Part shown: positions 41,693-49,623 of the stretch, piece by piece
Position numbering within the stretch: the stretch's first letter is position 1
How the letters are laid out: each line of letters opens with the position of its first letter
DNA from: Streptomyces mashuensis
Lineage (GTDB): Bacteria > Actinomycetota > Actinomycetes > Streptomycetales > Streptomycetaceae
DNA length: 64,000 bases
Assembly: GCF_014654785.1 (NCBI RefSeq)
Contig: NZ_BNBD01000008.1
Span: forward strand, 62,001 to 126,000
Reading direction: 5' to 3'
Notes under the pieces: generated by a model
Database searches by the model: none
Told to the model about the DNA's origin: nothing
Seen by the model: only the letters and a program-made list of their open reading frames with translations
Made by a program: the position numbers and the translations under genes

Positions 41693-41745
41693 CACTTGTC
41701 AAGTGCCATTTTCGGCTCACGCGGCATTGTCAGCGCATTGTCAGC
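41693..41745. promoter_or_regulatory. Palindrome and tandem direct repeats upstream of the peptide gene
   Basis: A 13-bp palindrome CACTTGTCAAGTG lies at 41693-41705. It contains TTGACA on the minus strand, and a TACGCT -10 candidate follows after a long 20-base spacer. Two back-to-back 11-bp copies of GCATTGTCAGC lie at 41724-41734 and 41735-41745, running into the 3' end of the GNAT gene. The layout suggests regulated transcription of the peptide unit. Confidence 0.5.
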
Positions 41746-42301
41746 CGATGGCGGCAGGGCCGGCTCGCCATTCCCGGGCGATGACCGCCCAGATCTGCTT
41801 GTCGTAACGCGCGCCCTGGTACGGCCACGCCTCGCGGCGGACGCCCTCCAGCGTCATGCCGAGCCGCCGGGCCACCGCCGAGCTGCGGTCGTTGTCGGCC
41901 CGGCAGTGCCACTCGGCCCGGTGCAGGCCGCGGACCGTGAAGGCCCAGTCCAGCAACGCGCCGCACGCCTGCGTGACCAGGCCGTGCCCCTCGGCGGACG
42001 GCTCGAGCCAGCAGCCGATCTCGCAGGAGCCGAAAGCGGCCTGGAAGTCGGTGAACATGACGCCGCCGACCAGGACGTCGTTCCGCCAGATGCCGTACAG
42101 GCGGGCGCCGTCTGCGGCCTGGCGTTCGGCGTACCGCCGGATCGTGGCCCGCGCCCCGTCCACGTCGTCGGTGACGAAGGCGGGGCCGACCCACGGGCGG
42201 ATGTGGTCGCGAGCCCGGTCGAGGTGGGCGGCGAACTCCTCGGCGTGCCAGACCTCCAGCGGACCGAGGCGGGCACCGTCGCGCAGCGGCAGTGAGAACA
42301 T
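41741..42301 (-). CDS. GNAT acetyltransferase, RimJ/RimL type
   Basis: 186 residues from ATG 42301 after GGGGG; ATG 42313 is the outer alternative. The fold shows the N-terminal LRDGARLGPLEVWHAEEFAAH, CEIGCWLEPSAEGHGLVTQA (the acetyl-CoA pyrophosphate loop Q/RxxGxA-like region as EGHGLV), and HRAEWHCRADNDRSSAVARRLG at the end of motif B. The substrate is probably an alpha-amino group of a protein or a small amine. It diverges from a TetR regulator across a short palindrome, so it is probably a TetR-controlled resistance or detoxification gene. Confidence 0.88.
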   Translation of the reverse strand: MFSLPLRDGARLGPLEVWHAEEFAAHLDRARDHIRPWVGPAFVTDDVDGARATIRRYAERQAADGARLYGIWRNDVLVGGVMFTDFQAAFGSCEIGCWLEPSAEGHGLVTQACGALLDWAFTVRGLHRAEWHCRADNDRSSAVARRLGMTLEGVRREAWPYQGARYDKQIWAVIAREWRAGPAAIG

Positions 42302-42318
42302 GAGGACCCCCATTCACA

Positions 42319-42330
42319 TAACAAGTGTTA
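42319..42330. promoter_or_regulatory. Palindrome TAACAAGTGTTA between GNAT and TetR genes
   Basis: TAACA-AG-TGTTA is a perfect 5-bp inverted repeat in an AT-rich centre, in the 49-base gap between the divergent starts 42301 and 42351. A second pair, ACGG and CCGT, flanks seven bases at 42330-42344. The likely TetR operator is one or both. Confidence 0.5.
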
Positions 42331-42350
42331 CGGCAATGTACCGTGTCCGC

Positions 42351-42959
42351 ATGGCACGCACCAAGGGAGATCACGAGTCGCGGCGGCGCGACGTGTCGGA
42401 AGCGGTGTGGCAGGTCATGGCCGCACGCGGCTTCGCCGGCCTGACGCTGCGCGCCGTCGCCGCCGAACTCGGCGCGACCACCGGCCTGCTCACGCACTAC
42501 TTCCCCACGAAACGCGCGCTGGTGGAGTACGCCCTCGACCTCCTCGAACAGCGCACCGTGGCCCGCCCCCGCCGCCGGGCGGGGAAGGGCCTGGCGGCCT
42601 TCCGGGACGCGCTGCTGGACATCCTGCCGCTGACCCCCGCGGCCACCGACAGCAACCGCATCTGGGTCTCCTCCTGGGACGCCGCGCTCTCCGACCCCGC
42701 CCTGAGCACCGACTACGCGCGCAAGTACGCGCAGGGCCGCGCCAGGCTCACCGAACGGGTCGCCGCGGCCCAGCAACTCGGCGAACTCCCCTCCGGCGAC
42801 CCCGAGCGCATCGCGGCCGGCGCCCAGTCGTTCGTCCTGGGCCTGGTGGTGCAGGCCCTGTTCGACCCGGCGGCGTTCCCGCCGCAGCGGCAGACCGAGC
42901 TCCTCGACGACTACCTGGCCGCCGTCGCGGCCGGCGGCGGACCCGGCGTTTCAGGCTGA
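42351..42959 (+). CDS. TetR family transcriptional regulator
   Basis: 202 residues from ATG 42351; ATG 42336 is an alternative. The HTH (about residues 12-58) shows DVSEAVWQVMAARGFAGLTL, AVAAELGATTGLLTHYFPTK and ALVEYALDLLE. The C-terminal domain has DSNRIWVSSWDAALSDPALS and a dimer helix near ERIAAGAQSFVLGLVVQAL, resembling the BetI-like subgroup. It overlaps the SRAP gene tail-to-tail by 9 bases and diverges from the GNAT gene, its likely target. Confidence 0.92.
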   Translation: MARTKGDHESRRRDVSEAVWQVMAARGFAGLTLRAVAAELGATTGLLTHYFPTKRALVEYALDLLEQRTVARPRRRAGKGLAAFRDALLDILPLTPAATDSNRIWVSSWDAALSDPALSTDYARKYAQGRARLTERVAAAQQLGELPSGDPERIAAGAQSFVLGLVVQALFDPAAFPPQRQTELLDDYLAAVAAGGGPGVSG

Positions 42960-43685
42960 CCGCTGCGGCGGGTCGAGCAGGTGGGGGCCGTTGTTGCGGA
43001 CGTCGTTGACGGCGGTGGACACGGCGCAGGCGTCGAGCCGGCCCTCGGCGGGGGTGGCCAGCAGGGCACGGAGCTCGGCGGGGTCCTCGTGGGCGGGGTC
43101 GAGCCAGGCGTCCCAGTCGTCCGGGGCGATGGCGAGGGGCATCCGGGGGTGGATGCGGCCGGCGGCGTCCTCGGCCTCGGTGGTGAGGATGGTGCACGTC
43201 GCCACCCAGGCGGCCGGGTCGTCCCCGGCGGCCGGGTCGCGCCAGAACTCGTACAGCCCGGCCATCGCCATGACCTGGCCGTCGGCCGGCGTGATGAAGT
43301 ACGGCTGCTTGCACGCCTTCCGGTGCTCGGTGGCCGGGACCGTCACCCATTCGTAGAAGCCGTCGGCCGGCAGCAGGCACCGGCGCTTGGCGAACGCGCG
43401 GCGGTACGCCGGTTTCTCCGCCACCGTCTCCGCCCGGGCGTTGATCATCTTGGCGCCGGCGGCGAGGTCCTTCGCCCAGGACGGCACCAGCCCCCAGCGC
43501 AGCGGCCGCAGCCGCCGCTCCACCTCGCCCGTCCGCCGGTCGGCCCTGTCCAGGACGGACCACACGTCGTCGGTGGGCGCCACGTTCCACGACGGGGCCA
43601 GGGCCTCCTGCTGCTCCCAGGACGTCACCCGGAACAGCCCCGCCAGGTCCCGCGGAGCGCGGGTGGACACGTATCGACCGCACAC
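42951..43685 (-). CDS. SOS-response-associated peptidase (SRAP/HMCES/YedK)
   Basis: 244 residues from GTG 43685. After Met removal Cys2 of MCGRYV is the residue that cross-links to abasic sites in single-stranded DNA. Other family blocks are present: SWNVAPTDDV, NARAETVAEKPAYR, KRRCLLPADGFYEW (conserved Glu) and HPRMPLAI (conserved His), then the C-terminal WLDPAHED region. It protects abasic sites during replication. A TAGGCT -10 box (43693-43698 as AGCCTA) ends 7 bases before the GTG, so the mRNA is likely leaderless. Confidence 0.95.
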   Translation of the reverse strand: MCGRYVSTRAPRDLAGLFRVTSWEQQEALAPSWNVAPTDDVWSVLDRADRRTGEVERRLRPLRWGLVPSWAKDLAAGAKMINARAETVAEKPAYRRAFAKRRCLLPADGFYEWVTVPATEHRKACKQPYFITPADGQVMAMAGLYEFWRDPAAGDDPAAWVATCTILTTEAEDAAGRIHPRMPLAIAPDDWDAWLDPAHEDPAELRALLATPAEGRLDACAVSTAVNDVRNNGPHLLDPPQRSA

Positions 43686-43692
43686 GCGGCCC

Positions 43693-43698
43693 AGCCTA
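43693..43698 (-). promoter_or_regulatory. -10 box TAGGCT for the leaderless SRAP gene
   Basis: TAGGCT on the minus strand, separated from GTG 43685 by seven bases (GGGCCGC) with no ribosome-binding sequence. No LexA-type GAAC-N4-GTTC site was noticed in the short upstream region. Confidence 0.5.
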
Positions 43699-43748
43699 GG
43701 GGCAGCGGACGGGAGGCCCGGGGAACCGCGGCCGTCCGGAGGGTCCGC

Positions 43749-44294
43749 TCAGTGGCCGCCGCGAGGTTGTTCGCAGCCGGTGTGGTCGGGGTAGCCGGCG
43801 AAGGCATCGGCGCTGACGGAATCCGGGCTCATCGTGCCTTCCAGGCACAGCGGTGCGGTGTCGACGAGGAACGCGACGCCGGTGGTGCCGTTCTCGGACA
43901 CGCGGATCCTGTCGGCGGGGTGGCCGAGGCGGACGAGGGCGCTGCGCGTGCTCGCCGGGGAGAAGTCCCCGCGGGTACGCAACGTCTCGAGCGCGCTCTT
44001 GATGCGTTCGGCGGCCGCGCGCCCCTCACAGCGGGCCTTGCCGTGCAGGGGAAGGGGCACCTTGAAGCCGTTGTTCTCGGCGTAGTGGTCGGCGGGCGGC
44101 GTGTCCGCCGTCGACCGGTGCGGGGGTGCGGGGCTCTCGCTGGGGCACGGGAGGTCCTGCGCCGCACTCCGCGAGGGGGCGGCAGCAGCGGCCTCCTCTC
44201 CCGCCCGGTGCGTTCCGCAGCCGGCCGCCAGCAGCGCCAGTACCGCCAGGGGCAGCGCCGCGTGCCGGACTCTCGTCGTCCCGGTCGTCGTCAT
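43749..44294 (-). CDS. Secreted lipoprotein of unknown function
   Basis: 181 residues from ATG 44294. The signal peptide has a charged start (TTRVRHAALP), a hydrophobic core and the lipobox LLAAGC with Cys at about residue 26, so it should be lipidated and face the outside. A Pro/Ser-rich linker leads to a compact C-terminal domain with YAENNGFKVPLPLHGKARCEG, ALETLRTRGDFSPASTRSAL and TGVAFLVDTAPLCLEG; two Cys in it may form a disulphide. No named family recognised. No strong ribosome site precedes this ATG, so the start is less certain than the frame. Confidence 0.75.
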   Translation of the reverse strand: MTTTGTTRVRHAALPLAVLALLAAGCGTHRAGEEAAAAAPSRSAAQDLPCPSESPAPPHRSTADTPPADHYAENNGFKVPLPLHGKARCEGRAAAERIKSALETLRTRGDFSPASTRSALVRLGHPADRIRVSENGTTGVAFLVDTAPLCLEGTMSPDSVSADAFAGYPDHTGCEQPRGGH

Positions 44295-44483
44295 GAGGGA
44301 GAGTCGATCAGGTTCGCCGGGCCACGGCCATGACGGAAGCCATACCTCCGGCACGCCGCCGGTCAGTAAGGGCCACGAGGTCGCGTTCCGCCACCTATCC
44401 GCCGAAAGGGTTGTTTCTATGACGGCATGGGCAGATTGCCATCCAGGCCGTGACAGCAAGGACCCTGACGCCAGGGGGATTTC

Positions 44484-44867
44484 ATGCCGGACGATCAGAC
44501 CGACGCCCCGGTCCGCGAGGGGAGCCCCGACTCCGCCGTCGACCGGGTGGCCGACTTCTACGGCGCCTACATCGACGCCGTCGACGACGGCACCGACGAC
44601 CTGGGCGACGAGCTTCGGGCCCACTACCTCACCGAGGACCTCCGCCGGCGGCTGGCCGCCTGGGAGGAGGCCAACCATGCCGACGGTGTCCTCCGGGCAC
44701 AGGACGTGCCCACCCACTGGGAGGTCCGCTACCACGACTCCGGGGCCGGGCACCTGTTCACCACCGTGACGCTCACCTGGGGCAGCGGCCCGGACGCCGG
44801 GCACACCCGGCTGGCCGTGCAGAGCGATCTGAGCACCCGGCTGATCTCGGACATCGAGGACGCCTGA
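44484..44867 (+). CDS. Hypothetical protein, 127 residues
   Basis: ATG 44484 follows AGGGGGATTTC, a good ribosome site. Acidic, soluble, no signal peptide. It shows ADFYGAYIDAVDDGTDDLGD, YLTEDLRRRLAAWEEANHAD and TVTLTWGSGPDAGHTRLAVQ, the look of a small NTF2- or DUF3828-like alpha/beta protein. Function unknown. It diverges from the lipoprotein gene with a 190-base gap between their starts in which no clear operator was found. Confidence 0.7.
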   Translation: MPDDQTDAPVREGSPDSAVDRVADFYGAYIDAVDDGTDDLGDELRAHYLTEDLRRRLAAWEEANHADGVLRAQDVPTHWEVRYHDSGAGHLFTTVTLTWGSGPDAGHTRLAVQSDLSTRLISDIEDA

Positions 44868-44975
44868 CCGCGCGGACGAGCCGGTGGCGGACGAGCCGGT
44901 GGCGGGAGATCCGTACCCCCGTGGACGGGTCTCCCACCGCCGCCCGGCGTCCGCACCGGCCCCGGGCCGGGCCGC

Positions 44976-45551
44976 CTACGCGGCCTCCTTCCGGTAGGCC
45001 AGGAAGCGGAAACTTCCCTTCCCGGTGGTCACGTCGCACTCGCCGAAGCCCGCGCCCCGCAGCCGGCCCGGCAAGGTCTGCGGTGGGACCGGCACGCACG
45101 TGTCGCCGAGGTGGATGAGCCGGAAGCCCCAGCTGTTCAGCGCGTCGCAGCCGGTGAAGAGCCCGCCCGGGCGCAGCACCCGGCACGCCTCGGCGAACAA
45201 CCGGTCCTGCGCGCCGGGCGACGGCACGTGGTGCAGCATCGTGAAGCAGACGACGGAGTCGAAGTACCCGTCCGGCAGCGGCAGGGCCGCGCCGTCGGCG
45301 TGCACCACGGTGACGCGGTCGCCGAACACGTGGCGCAGCCGCGCCGCGTAGGTGGCGTCCGCCTCGACGGCGGTCAACTCGTCGGTCCGGTGGAGCAGTA
45401 CGCGCGTCGTGGCCCCGTAGCCGGGCCCGATCTCCAGGGTCCTGGGCCCGAGCCGGACGCCGTCCAGTGCCCAGGGCAGGAGATCGTTCTCGACGCCGCG
45501 GGCCCATTTCTCCGATGCGCAGAGGCGGCGGTGGATGAGGTTCATCGGCAT
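44976..45551 (-). CDS. Class I SAM-dependent methyltransferase
   Basis: 191 residues from ATG 45551; ATG 45545 is an alternative. The Rossmann fold shows motif I LEIGPGYGAT near residue 38, the acidic VEADATYA near 62, GAALPLPDGYFDSVVCFTMLHH (motifs II/III) and LRPGGLFTGCDAL after it. This is the Methyltransf_11 type acting on small molecules; the acceptor is unknown. It diverges from the AraC-type regulator gene with a 55-base gap and may be its target. Confidence 0.9.
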   Translation of the reverse strand: MPMNLIHRRLCASEKWARGVENDLLPWALDGVRLGPRTLEIGPGYGATTRVLLHRTDELTAVEADATYAARLRHVFGDRVTVVHADGAALPLPDGYFDSVVCFTMLHHVPSPGAQDRLFAEACRVLRPGGLFTGCDALNSWGFRLIHLGDTCVPVPPQTLPGRLRGAGFGECDVTTGKGSFRFLAYRKEAA

Positions 45552-45606
45552 GCCCCGAGGTTAGGAAGAGGGGGACGGCGTCGGATACGGGCCAGGAGGT
45601 CAACTC

Positions 45607-46404
45607 ATGTCGCAAGACGGACAACAGCCGGAGCCGGGCGGCGGCCATCTCGTCGCGCCGCCCGGGAGCGCCGTCGTCGTCGGCAGCTTCCCGCTCGACG
45701 GCGGCGAGTGGTTCGGCCGTCACGAGCACGCGGCGCACCAGCTCGCGTGGGCCGCCGACGGCGTCCTCGCCGTGCAGGCCTCCGGGCGGACGTGGGTGCT
45801 GCCGTCGAGCGTCGCGCTGTGGATCCCGGCGGGCGTCCCGCACGCCACGGGAGCGACCGGCAAGGCGCTGCTGCGCAGCCTCTACTTCTGGCCGGACCGC
45901 TGCCCGCTGCGGTGGCAGGAGCCGCAGGTCGTACCGGTGTCGGGGCTGCTGCGGGAGCTGATCGGCCACCTCGCGCAGGAGCCCGAGGCCCTGCCGGCCG
46001 AGGCCCGGCACCGCGCCGAGCAGGTCGTCTTCGACCTGCTGCACCCGGTGACGGTGACGACCGTGCGCGCCCCGCTGCCGGCGGACCCGCGTGCACGCCG
46101 CGTCGCGGAGGCGCTGTGCCGCGACCCGGCGGACGACCGCACGCTCGCGGAGTGGGGTGCGGTCGTGGGCGCGTCGAGCCGCACCCTGGCGCGGGCGTTC
46201 GTCGCGGGGACGGGCATGACGTACGGCCAGTGGCGCACCCAGCTGCGGCTCCAGGCGGCCATGCCGCTGCTGGCGGCGGGCGCCACGGTGACCTCCGTGG
46301 CGCATCGCGTGGGCTACGGGTCGCCCAGCGCCTTCGTGGCGGCGTTCCGCCGCGGGGTGGGCGTGCCGCCCGGCGCCTACTTCGGGCCCTCGGCCGGACG
46401 CTGA
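45607..46404 (+). CDS. AraC family transcriptional regulator
   Basis: 265 residues from ATG 45607 behind a perfect AGGAGG site. The N-terminal cupin-like domain has RHEHAAHQLAWAADGVLAVQ and WIPAGVPHATGATG; the C-terminal double HTH covers about residues 160-260 with DRTLAEWGAVVGASSRTLAR, MTYGQWRTQLRLQAAMPLLA and VAHRVGYGSPSAFVAAFRR, the AraC signature. It is the cupin/HTH type that often controls a neighbouring catabolic gene; the carboxylesterase 63 bases downstream on the same strand and the divergent methyltransferase are candidates. Confidence 0.93.
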   Translation: MSQDGQQPEPGGGHLVAPPGSAVVVGSFPLDGGEWFGRHEHAAHQLAWAADGVLAVQASGRTWVLPSSVALWIPAGVPHATGATGKALLRSLYFWPDRCPLRWQEPQVVPVSGLLRELIGHLAQEPEALPAEARHRAEQVVFDLLHPVTVTTVRAPLPADPRARRVAEALCRDPADDRTLAEWGAVVGASSRTLARAFVAGTGMTYGQWRTQLRLQAAMPLLAAGATVTSVAHRVGYGSPSAFVAAFRRGVGVPPGAYFGPSAGR

Positions 46405-46467
46405 TACCCGCAGCCCGGAGCGGTTGAGGACGATGACGTGATGAATGTGACCGATGCGAGGAACCGT

Positions 46468-47958
46468 ATGCAGCGGAACGAGCGGCCCGTGGTGGACACC
46501 GAGGCCGGCAGCGTCCGCGGCACCGTCGAGGACGGCGTCGCCGCGTTCCGCGGCATCCCCTACGCGGCTTCGCCCGTGGGAGACCGGCGCTTCGCCGCCC
46601 CCGCGCCCCACCCGGCGTGGCCGGGTGTGCGCGACGCCGGCCGGCCCGGCCCCTCCGTGCCGCAGAGCCCCTCCCGTCTCGAAGCGGTGATGGGACGCCG
46701 TACGCCCGACTGGGACGAGGACGGCTGCCTCACGCTCAACGTGTGGACCCCCGCACTGCCGGCCGACGCATCCGCGCGGGGTGCTCTGCCGGTGCTGGTG
46801 TGGTTCCACGGCGGCGGGTTCACCAGCGGATCCGGCGGCTGGGACTGGTACGACGGCCGGAACCTGGCCGCCGCCGGCGGGATCGTCGTCGTCACGGCCA
46901 ACTACCGCCTCGGCCCGCTCGGCTTCCTCCACCTGCCGGAGCTGGGCATCGACAACCTCGGCGTGCAGGACCAGGCCGCCGTCCTCGGCTGGGTGCGGCG
47001 CAACATCGCCGCCTTCGGCGGGGACCCCGGCAGCGTCACGGCCGGCGGCCAGTCCGCCGGGGCGTTCTCCGCCCTCCACCTCGCCGTCTCCCCGGTCACC
47101 GGCCGGCACGTCCACCGGGTCGTCGCCCAGAGCGGCCCCTTCGGTCTCGCACCGCAGGACCCCGGGGAGGCCACCGCCCACGCCCGGCGCTACCTCGGTC
47201 TTCTCGGCCTGCCCGGTCCCTGCGGTGGCGCCGGTCTCCTCGCCGCGCTGCGGGCCGTCCCCGCCGGCCGGCTCCTCGCCGCCTACCAGCAGCTTTCGCG
47301 GGACGTCTCCCGGCCGGGCGGCGTGGCCCCGCCGATGTACCCGGTCCTCGGCGCCTTCGGCGTGCCCGTGCCGTGGCAGCGGGCGGTGGCGGACGGGCGC
47401 CTCGACGGAAAGCAGCTGCTGACCGGCACCACCAGGGACGAGATGACCGCGTTCTTCGCGTCCGACCCGCGCATCCGTGCCCTCACCACCGATCAGGCGC
47501 GCTCGCTCGCCGCGCAAGAGGCCCATGACGGCGCCGTGCGATACGACCGCACCGCCGCCCGTCTCCCGGCCACGGGGAACGTGACACCCGGCGACGTCCT
47601 GACCGAGCTCGTGACGGAGCTGCTCTTCCGCGACGAGACCCTCGCCCTCGCCGGCCACCACGCGGCGGCCGGCAACGGGACATACGTCTACGAGTTCGCC
47701 TACTCCCCCGCGGACGGCCCGGCGCGGCTGGGCGCCACGCACTGCGTCGAACTCCCCTTCCTGTTCACCACGTTCGACGCCTACCGCGGCAGCCCCATGC
47801 TCGGCCGGGTCACCGCCGAGGTGCGTGCTCTCGGCGAGGCGTTCTCCCGCGCGATCGCGGCCTTCGTGGCCACCGGCCGGCCCGGCACCGGCCCGTGGCG
47901 CCCGTACGTACCCGGCGACCCGGCCACCGTCCGGCATTTCGGCCGGCACACACGGTGA
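46468..47958 (+). CDS. Type B carboxylesterase
   Basis: 496 residues from ATG 46468, 6 bases after GAGGA; in-frame starts at 46438 and 46441 are also possible. Features of the family: early AFRGIPYAASPVGDRRF, EDGCLTLNVWTP, oxyanion hole WFHGGGF, and the nucleophile elbow GGQSAGAFSALH (Ser near residue 188). ARLGATHCVELPFLF carries the His near residue 420. No signal peptide, so cytoplasmic. Acts on esters, possibly aryl or nitrobenzyl; the real substrate is unknown. It follows the AraC gene with a 63-base gap, probably as its target. Confidence 0.92.
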   Translation: MQRNERPVVDTEAGSVRGTVEDGVAAFRGIPYAASPVGDRRFAAPAPHPAWPGVRDAGRPGPSVPQSPSRLEAVMGRRTPDWDEDGCLTLNVWTPALPADASARGALPVLVWFHGGGFTSGSGGWDWYDGRNLAAAGGIVVVTANYRLGPLGFLHLPELGIDNLGVQDQAAVLGWVRRNIAAFGGDPGSVTAGGQSAGAFSALHLAVSPVTGRHVHRVVAQSGPFGLAPQDPGEATAHARRYLGLLGLPGPCGGAGLLAALRAVPAGRLLAAYQQLSRDVSRPGGVAPPMYPVLGAFGVPVPWQRAVADGRLDGKQLLTGTTRDEMTAFFASDPRIRALTTDQARSLAAQEAHDGAVRYDRTAARLPATGNVTPGDVLTELVTELLFRDETLALAGHHAAAGNGTYVYEFAYSPADGPARLGATHCVELPFLFTTFDAYRGSPMLGRVTAEVRALGEAFSRAIAAFVATGRPGTGPWRPYVPGDPATVRHFGRHTR

Positions 47959-48051
47959 CCGGTTGAGCCGTACGTCCGGTCGCCGCCCCTCCCTGCCGTC
48001 GTCACCCTTCGGCACCACCCCGGGCACGGGCCTTTGCGCCGCCGCGGCTGT

Positions 48052-48057
48052 TAGCGT
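48052..48057 (+). promoter_or_regulatory. -10 box TAGCGT before the DMT transporter
   Basis: TAGCGT ends 8 bases before ATG 48066, with no ribosome site between, again suggesting a leaderless transcript. No convincing -35 was seen. Confidence 0.4.
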
Positions 48058-48065
48058 GAGCTCCG

Positions 48066-48947
48066 ATGGCCATGGTGCTCGCGGTGGTGTTCGCGGTCCT
48101 GACCGCCCTCAGCAATGCCTCGGCCACCGTCCTCCAGCGGAAGGCCGCGCGTACGGTGCCGGTGGGCCGGGGGCTCGGTCTGCGGCTGATGCTCCGTCTG
48201 ATGCGCCGGCCGGTGTGGTTCGCCGGGATCGCGGCGGTGATCTGCGCGGCCGTCTTCCAGGCCCTGGCCCTGCGGTTCGGGCCGCTGGCGCTCGTCCAGC
48301 CCGTCTTCGTGATCGAGCTGCCGCTCGCGCTCCTCATCGGCAGCGCCGTCCTCCACCGGCGCCTGCCGCGGCGCGGCTGGGCCGCGGTGGTGGCCGTCGC
48401 CGCCGGTGCGGGGCTGGTCCTGGCCGCCGCCGCGCCGTCGGACGGCCGCCCGCCGCAGTCGGCGGCGCACTGGGCGTGGGGGCTGTCCTGCGCGGGCCTC
48501 GTGGTGGCCGCGTGCGCGGCCGGCGCGGTCGCGCGCCCACCGGGCGGGGCGCGGGCCGCCCTGTTCGGGGCGGCGGCGGCCGTGTCGTACGCACTGACGG
48601 CCGCACTGATGAAGACGGCGGTCACGCGGTTCGGCGAGGACGGCGCCGGTGCGTTCTTCACCGCGTGGCAGACGTACGCCTTCTGCGCGGCGGGGGCCTG
48701 TGCCCTGGTCCTGCTGTCGAACGCCATGGCGGCCGGCCCCCTGGTGGCCTCACAGCCCGCGCTGACCCTGGGGGACGCCACGGTGAGCCTCGTGCTGGGC
48801 GTCGTGCTGTACGAGGAGGACGTGCGCCTCGGGTGGTGGTTGCTCCCGGAGGTGGCGGGTGCCCTGCTGGTGCTCGCCGGGACCCTGGTGCTGGCCGGTG
48901 TGCAGCAGGACGAGGCGATGGGTGCTCCCCGGCCGTCCTCTCCCTGA
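48066..48947 (+). CDS. DMT (drug/metabolite) superfamily transporter
   Basis: 293 residues from ATG 48066. Nine or ten membrane helices: the EamA-like repeat begins at AVVFAVLTALSNASATVLQR and continues with WFAGIAAVICAAVFQALALR, PVFVIELPLALLIGSAV and a second half from RAALFGAAAAVSYALTAALM. It resembles DMT proteins of Streptomyces with a long first loop that export metabolites. Substrate unknown; no partner gene nearby. The last residues are charged and soluble. Confidence 0.88.
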   Translation: MAMVLAVVFAVLTALSNASATVLQRKAARTVPVGRGLGLRLMLRLMRRPVWFAGIAAVICAAVFQALALRFGPLALVQPVFVIELPLALLIGSAVLHRRLPRRGWAAVVAVAAGAGLVLAAAAPSDGRPPQSAAHWAWGLSCAGLVVAACAAGAVARPPGGARAALFGAAAAVSYALTAALMKTAVTRFGEDGAGAFFTAWQTYAFCAAGACALVLLSNAMAAGPLVASQPALTLGDATVSLVLGVVLYEEDVRLGWWLLPEVAGALLVLAGTLVLAGVQQDEAMGAPRPSSP

Positions 48948-49043
48948 CGAAAGCGGGGCGCCCAGCAGGTCGACAGCGACGGTGCCCTTCGCTAGACAGC
49001 TAGGCAGAAGGCGAAGACGGCCGAGCGGGAAGCGGGGACCATC

Positions 49044-49616
49044 ATGCGCAGACGTGGCAGCAGACGTGTCACCAGACCTGGCGTCAGACGTTCCGGCGGC
49101 GGCCGGCCGGCCCTGGCCGTGCTGTGCGGGACCGTACTCGCGGCCGTGACGGCCTCGGCGGCCGTGGCCTCGCCGGGCGGCGCGGCGCCGGCCGCGGCCG
49201 GCGGCACGAAGATCCGTAGCGAGTACCGGATGCTGTTCGCCGACGTGGAGGCCGCGTCGTTCGCGGACGGGGCCCGGGTCATCCAGTACCCGGCGGACGA
49301 CAGCCTGCCCAACCAGCGGTTCGACTTCGTGGGCCACGGCGACGGCACGTACGAGATCGTGGCCCGGCACAGCGGCAAGTGCCTCGACGTCTACGACGCG
49401 AGCCAGGCCGACGGCGCAGGCGTGATCCAGTGGCCCTGCAACGGGGACGGCAACCAGCGGTGGCGCCTGGAGGGCGTCGGTGGCGGGGCGTACCAGCTGC
49501 GGGTGATGCACAGCGGGAAGTGCCTGGAGGCGTCGTGGAGCGGCACGCCGGGCGAGCAGCTGCGGCAGTACTCGTGCAACGGGGCGGTGAACCAGCGCTG
49601 GTCCCTGTGGTCCTGA
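49044..49616 (+). CDS. Secreted ricin-type beta-trefoil lectin-like protein
   Basis: 190 residues from ATG 49044. A long signal peptide: Arg-rich N-terminus, then the hydrophobic core ALAVLCGTVLAAVTASAAVA ending near residue 44. The mature part is a ricin B-type trefoil with NQRFDF, NQRWRL and NQRWSL (QxW positions near 92, 139 and 186) and GKCLDVYDAS / GKCLEASWSG sugar-binding repeats. There is no attached enzyme domain, so it probably binds a polysaccharide outside the cell. It is tail-to-tail with the VOC gene. Confidence 0.92.
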   Translation: MRRRGSRRVTRPGVRRSGGGRPALAVLCGTVLAAVTASAAVASPGGAAPAAAGGTKIRSEYRMLFADVEAASFADGARVIQYPADDSLPNQRFDFVGHGDGTYEIVARHSGKCLDVYDASQADGAGVIQWPCNGDGNQRWRLEGVGGGAYQLRVMHSGKCLEASWSGTPGEQLRQYSCNGAVNQRWSLWS

Positions 49617-49623
49617 ACGGCCG

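Noticed and set aside
41671..41702. A TTGACA/TACGCT promoter for the peptide gene
   Set aside because: The spacer is about 20 bases, longer than normal, so it is only mentioned, not called as a promoter.
43686..43748. A LexA or PafBC site for the SRAP gene
   Set aside because: Only a -10 TAGGCT box was visible in the short gap; no GAAC-N4-GTTC or TGTCAGTG motif was noticed.
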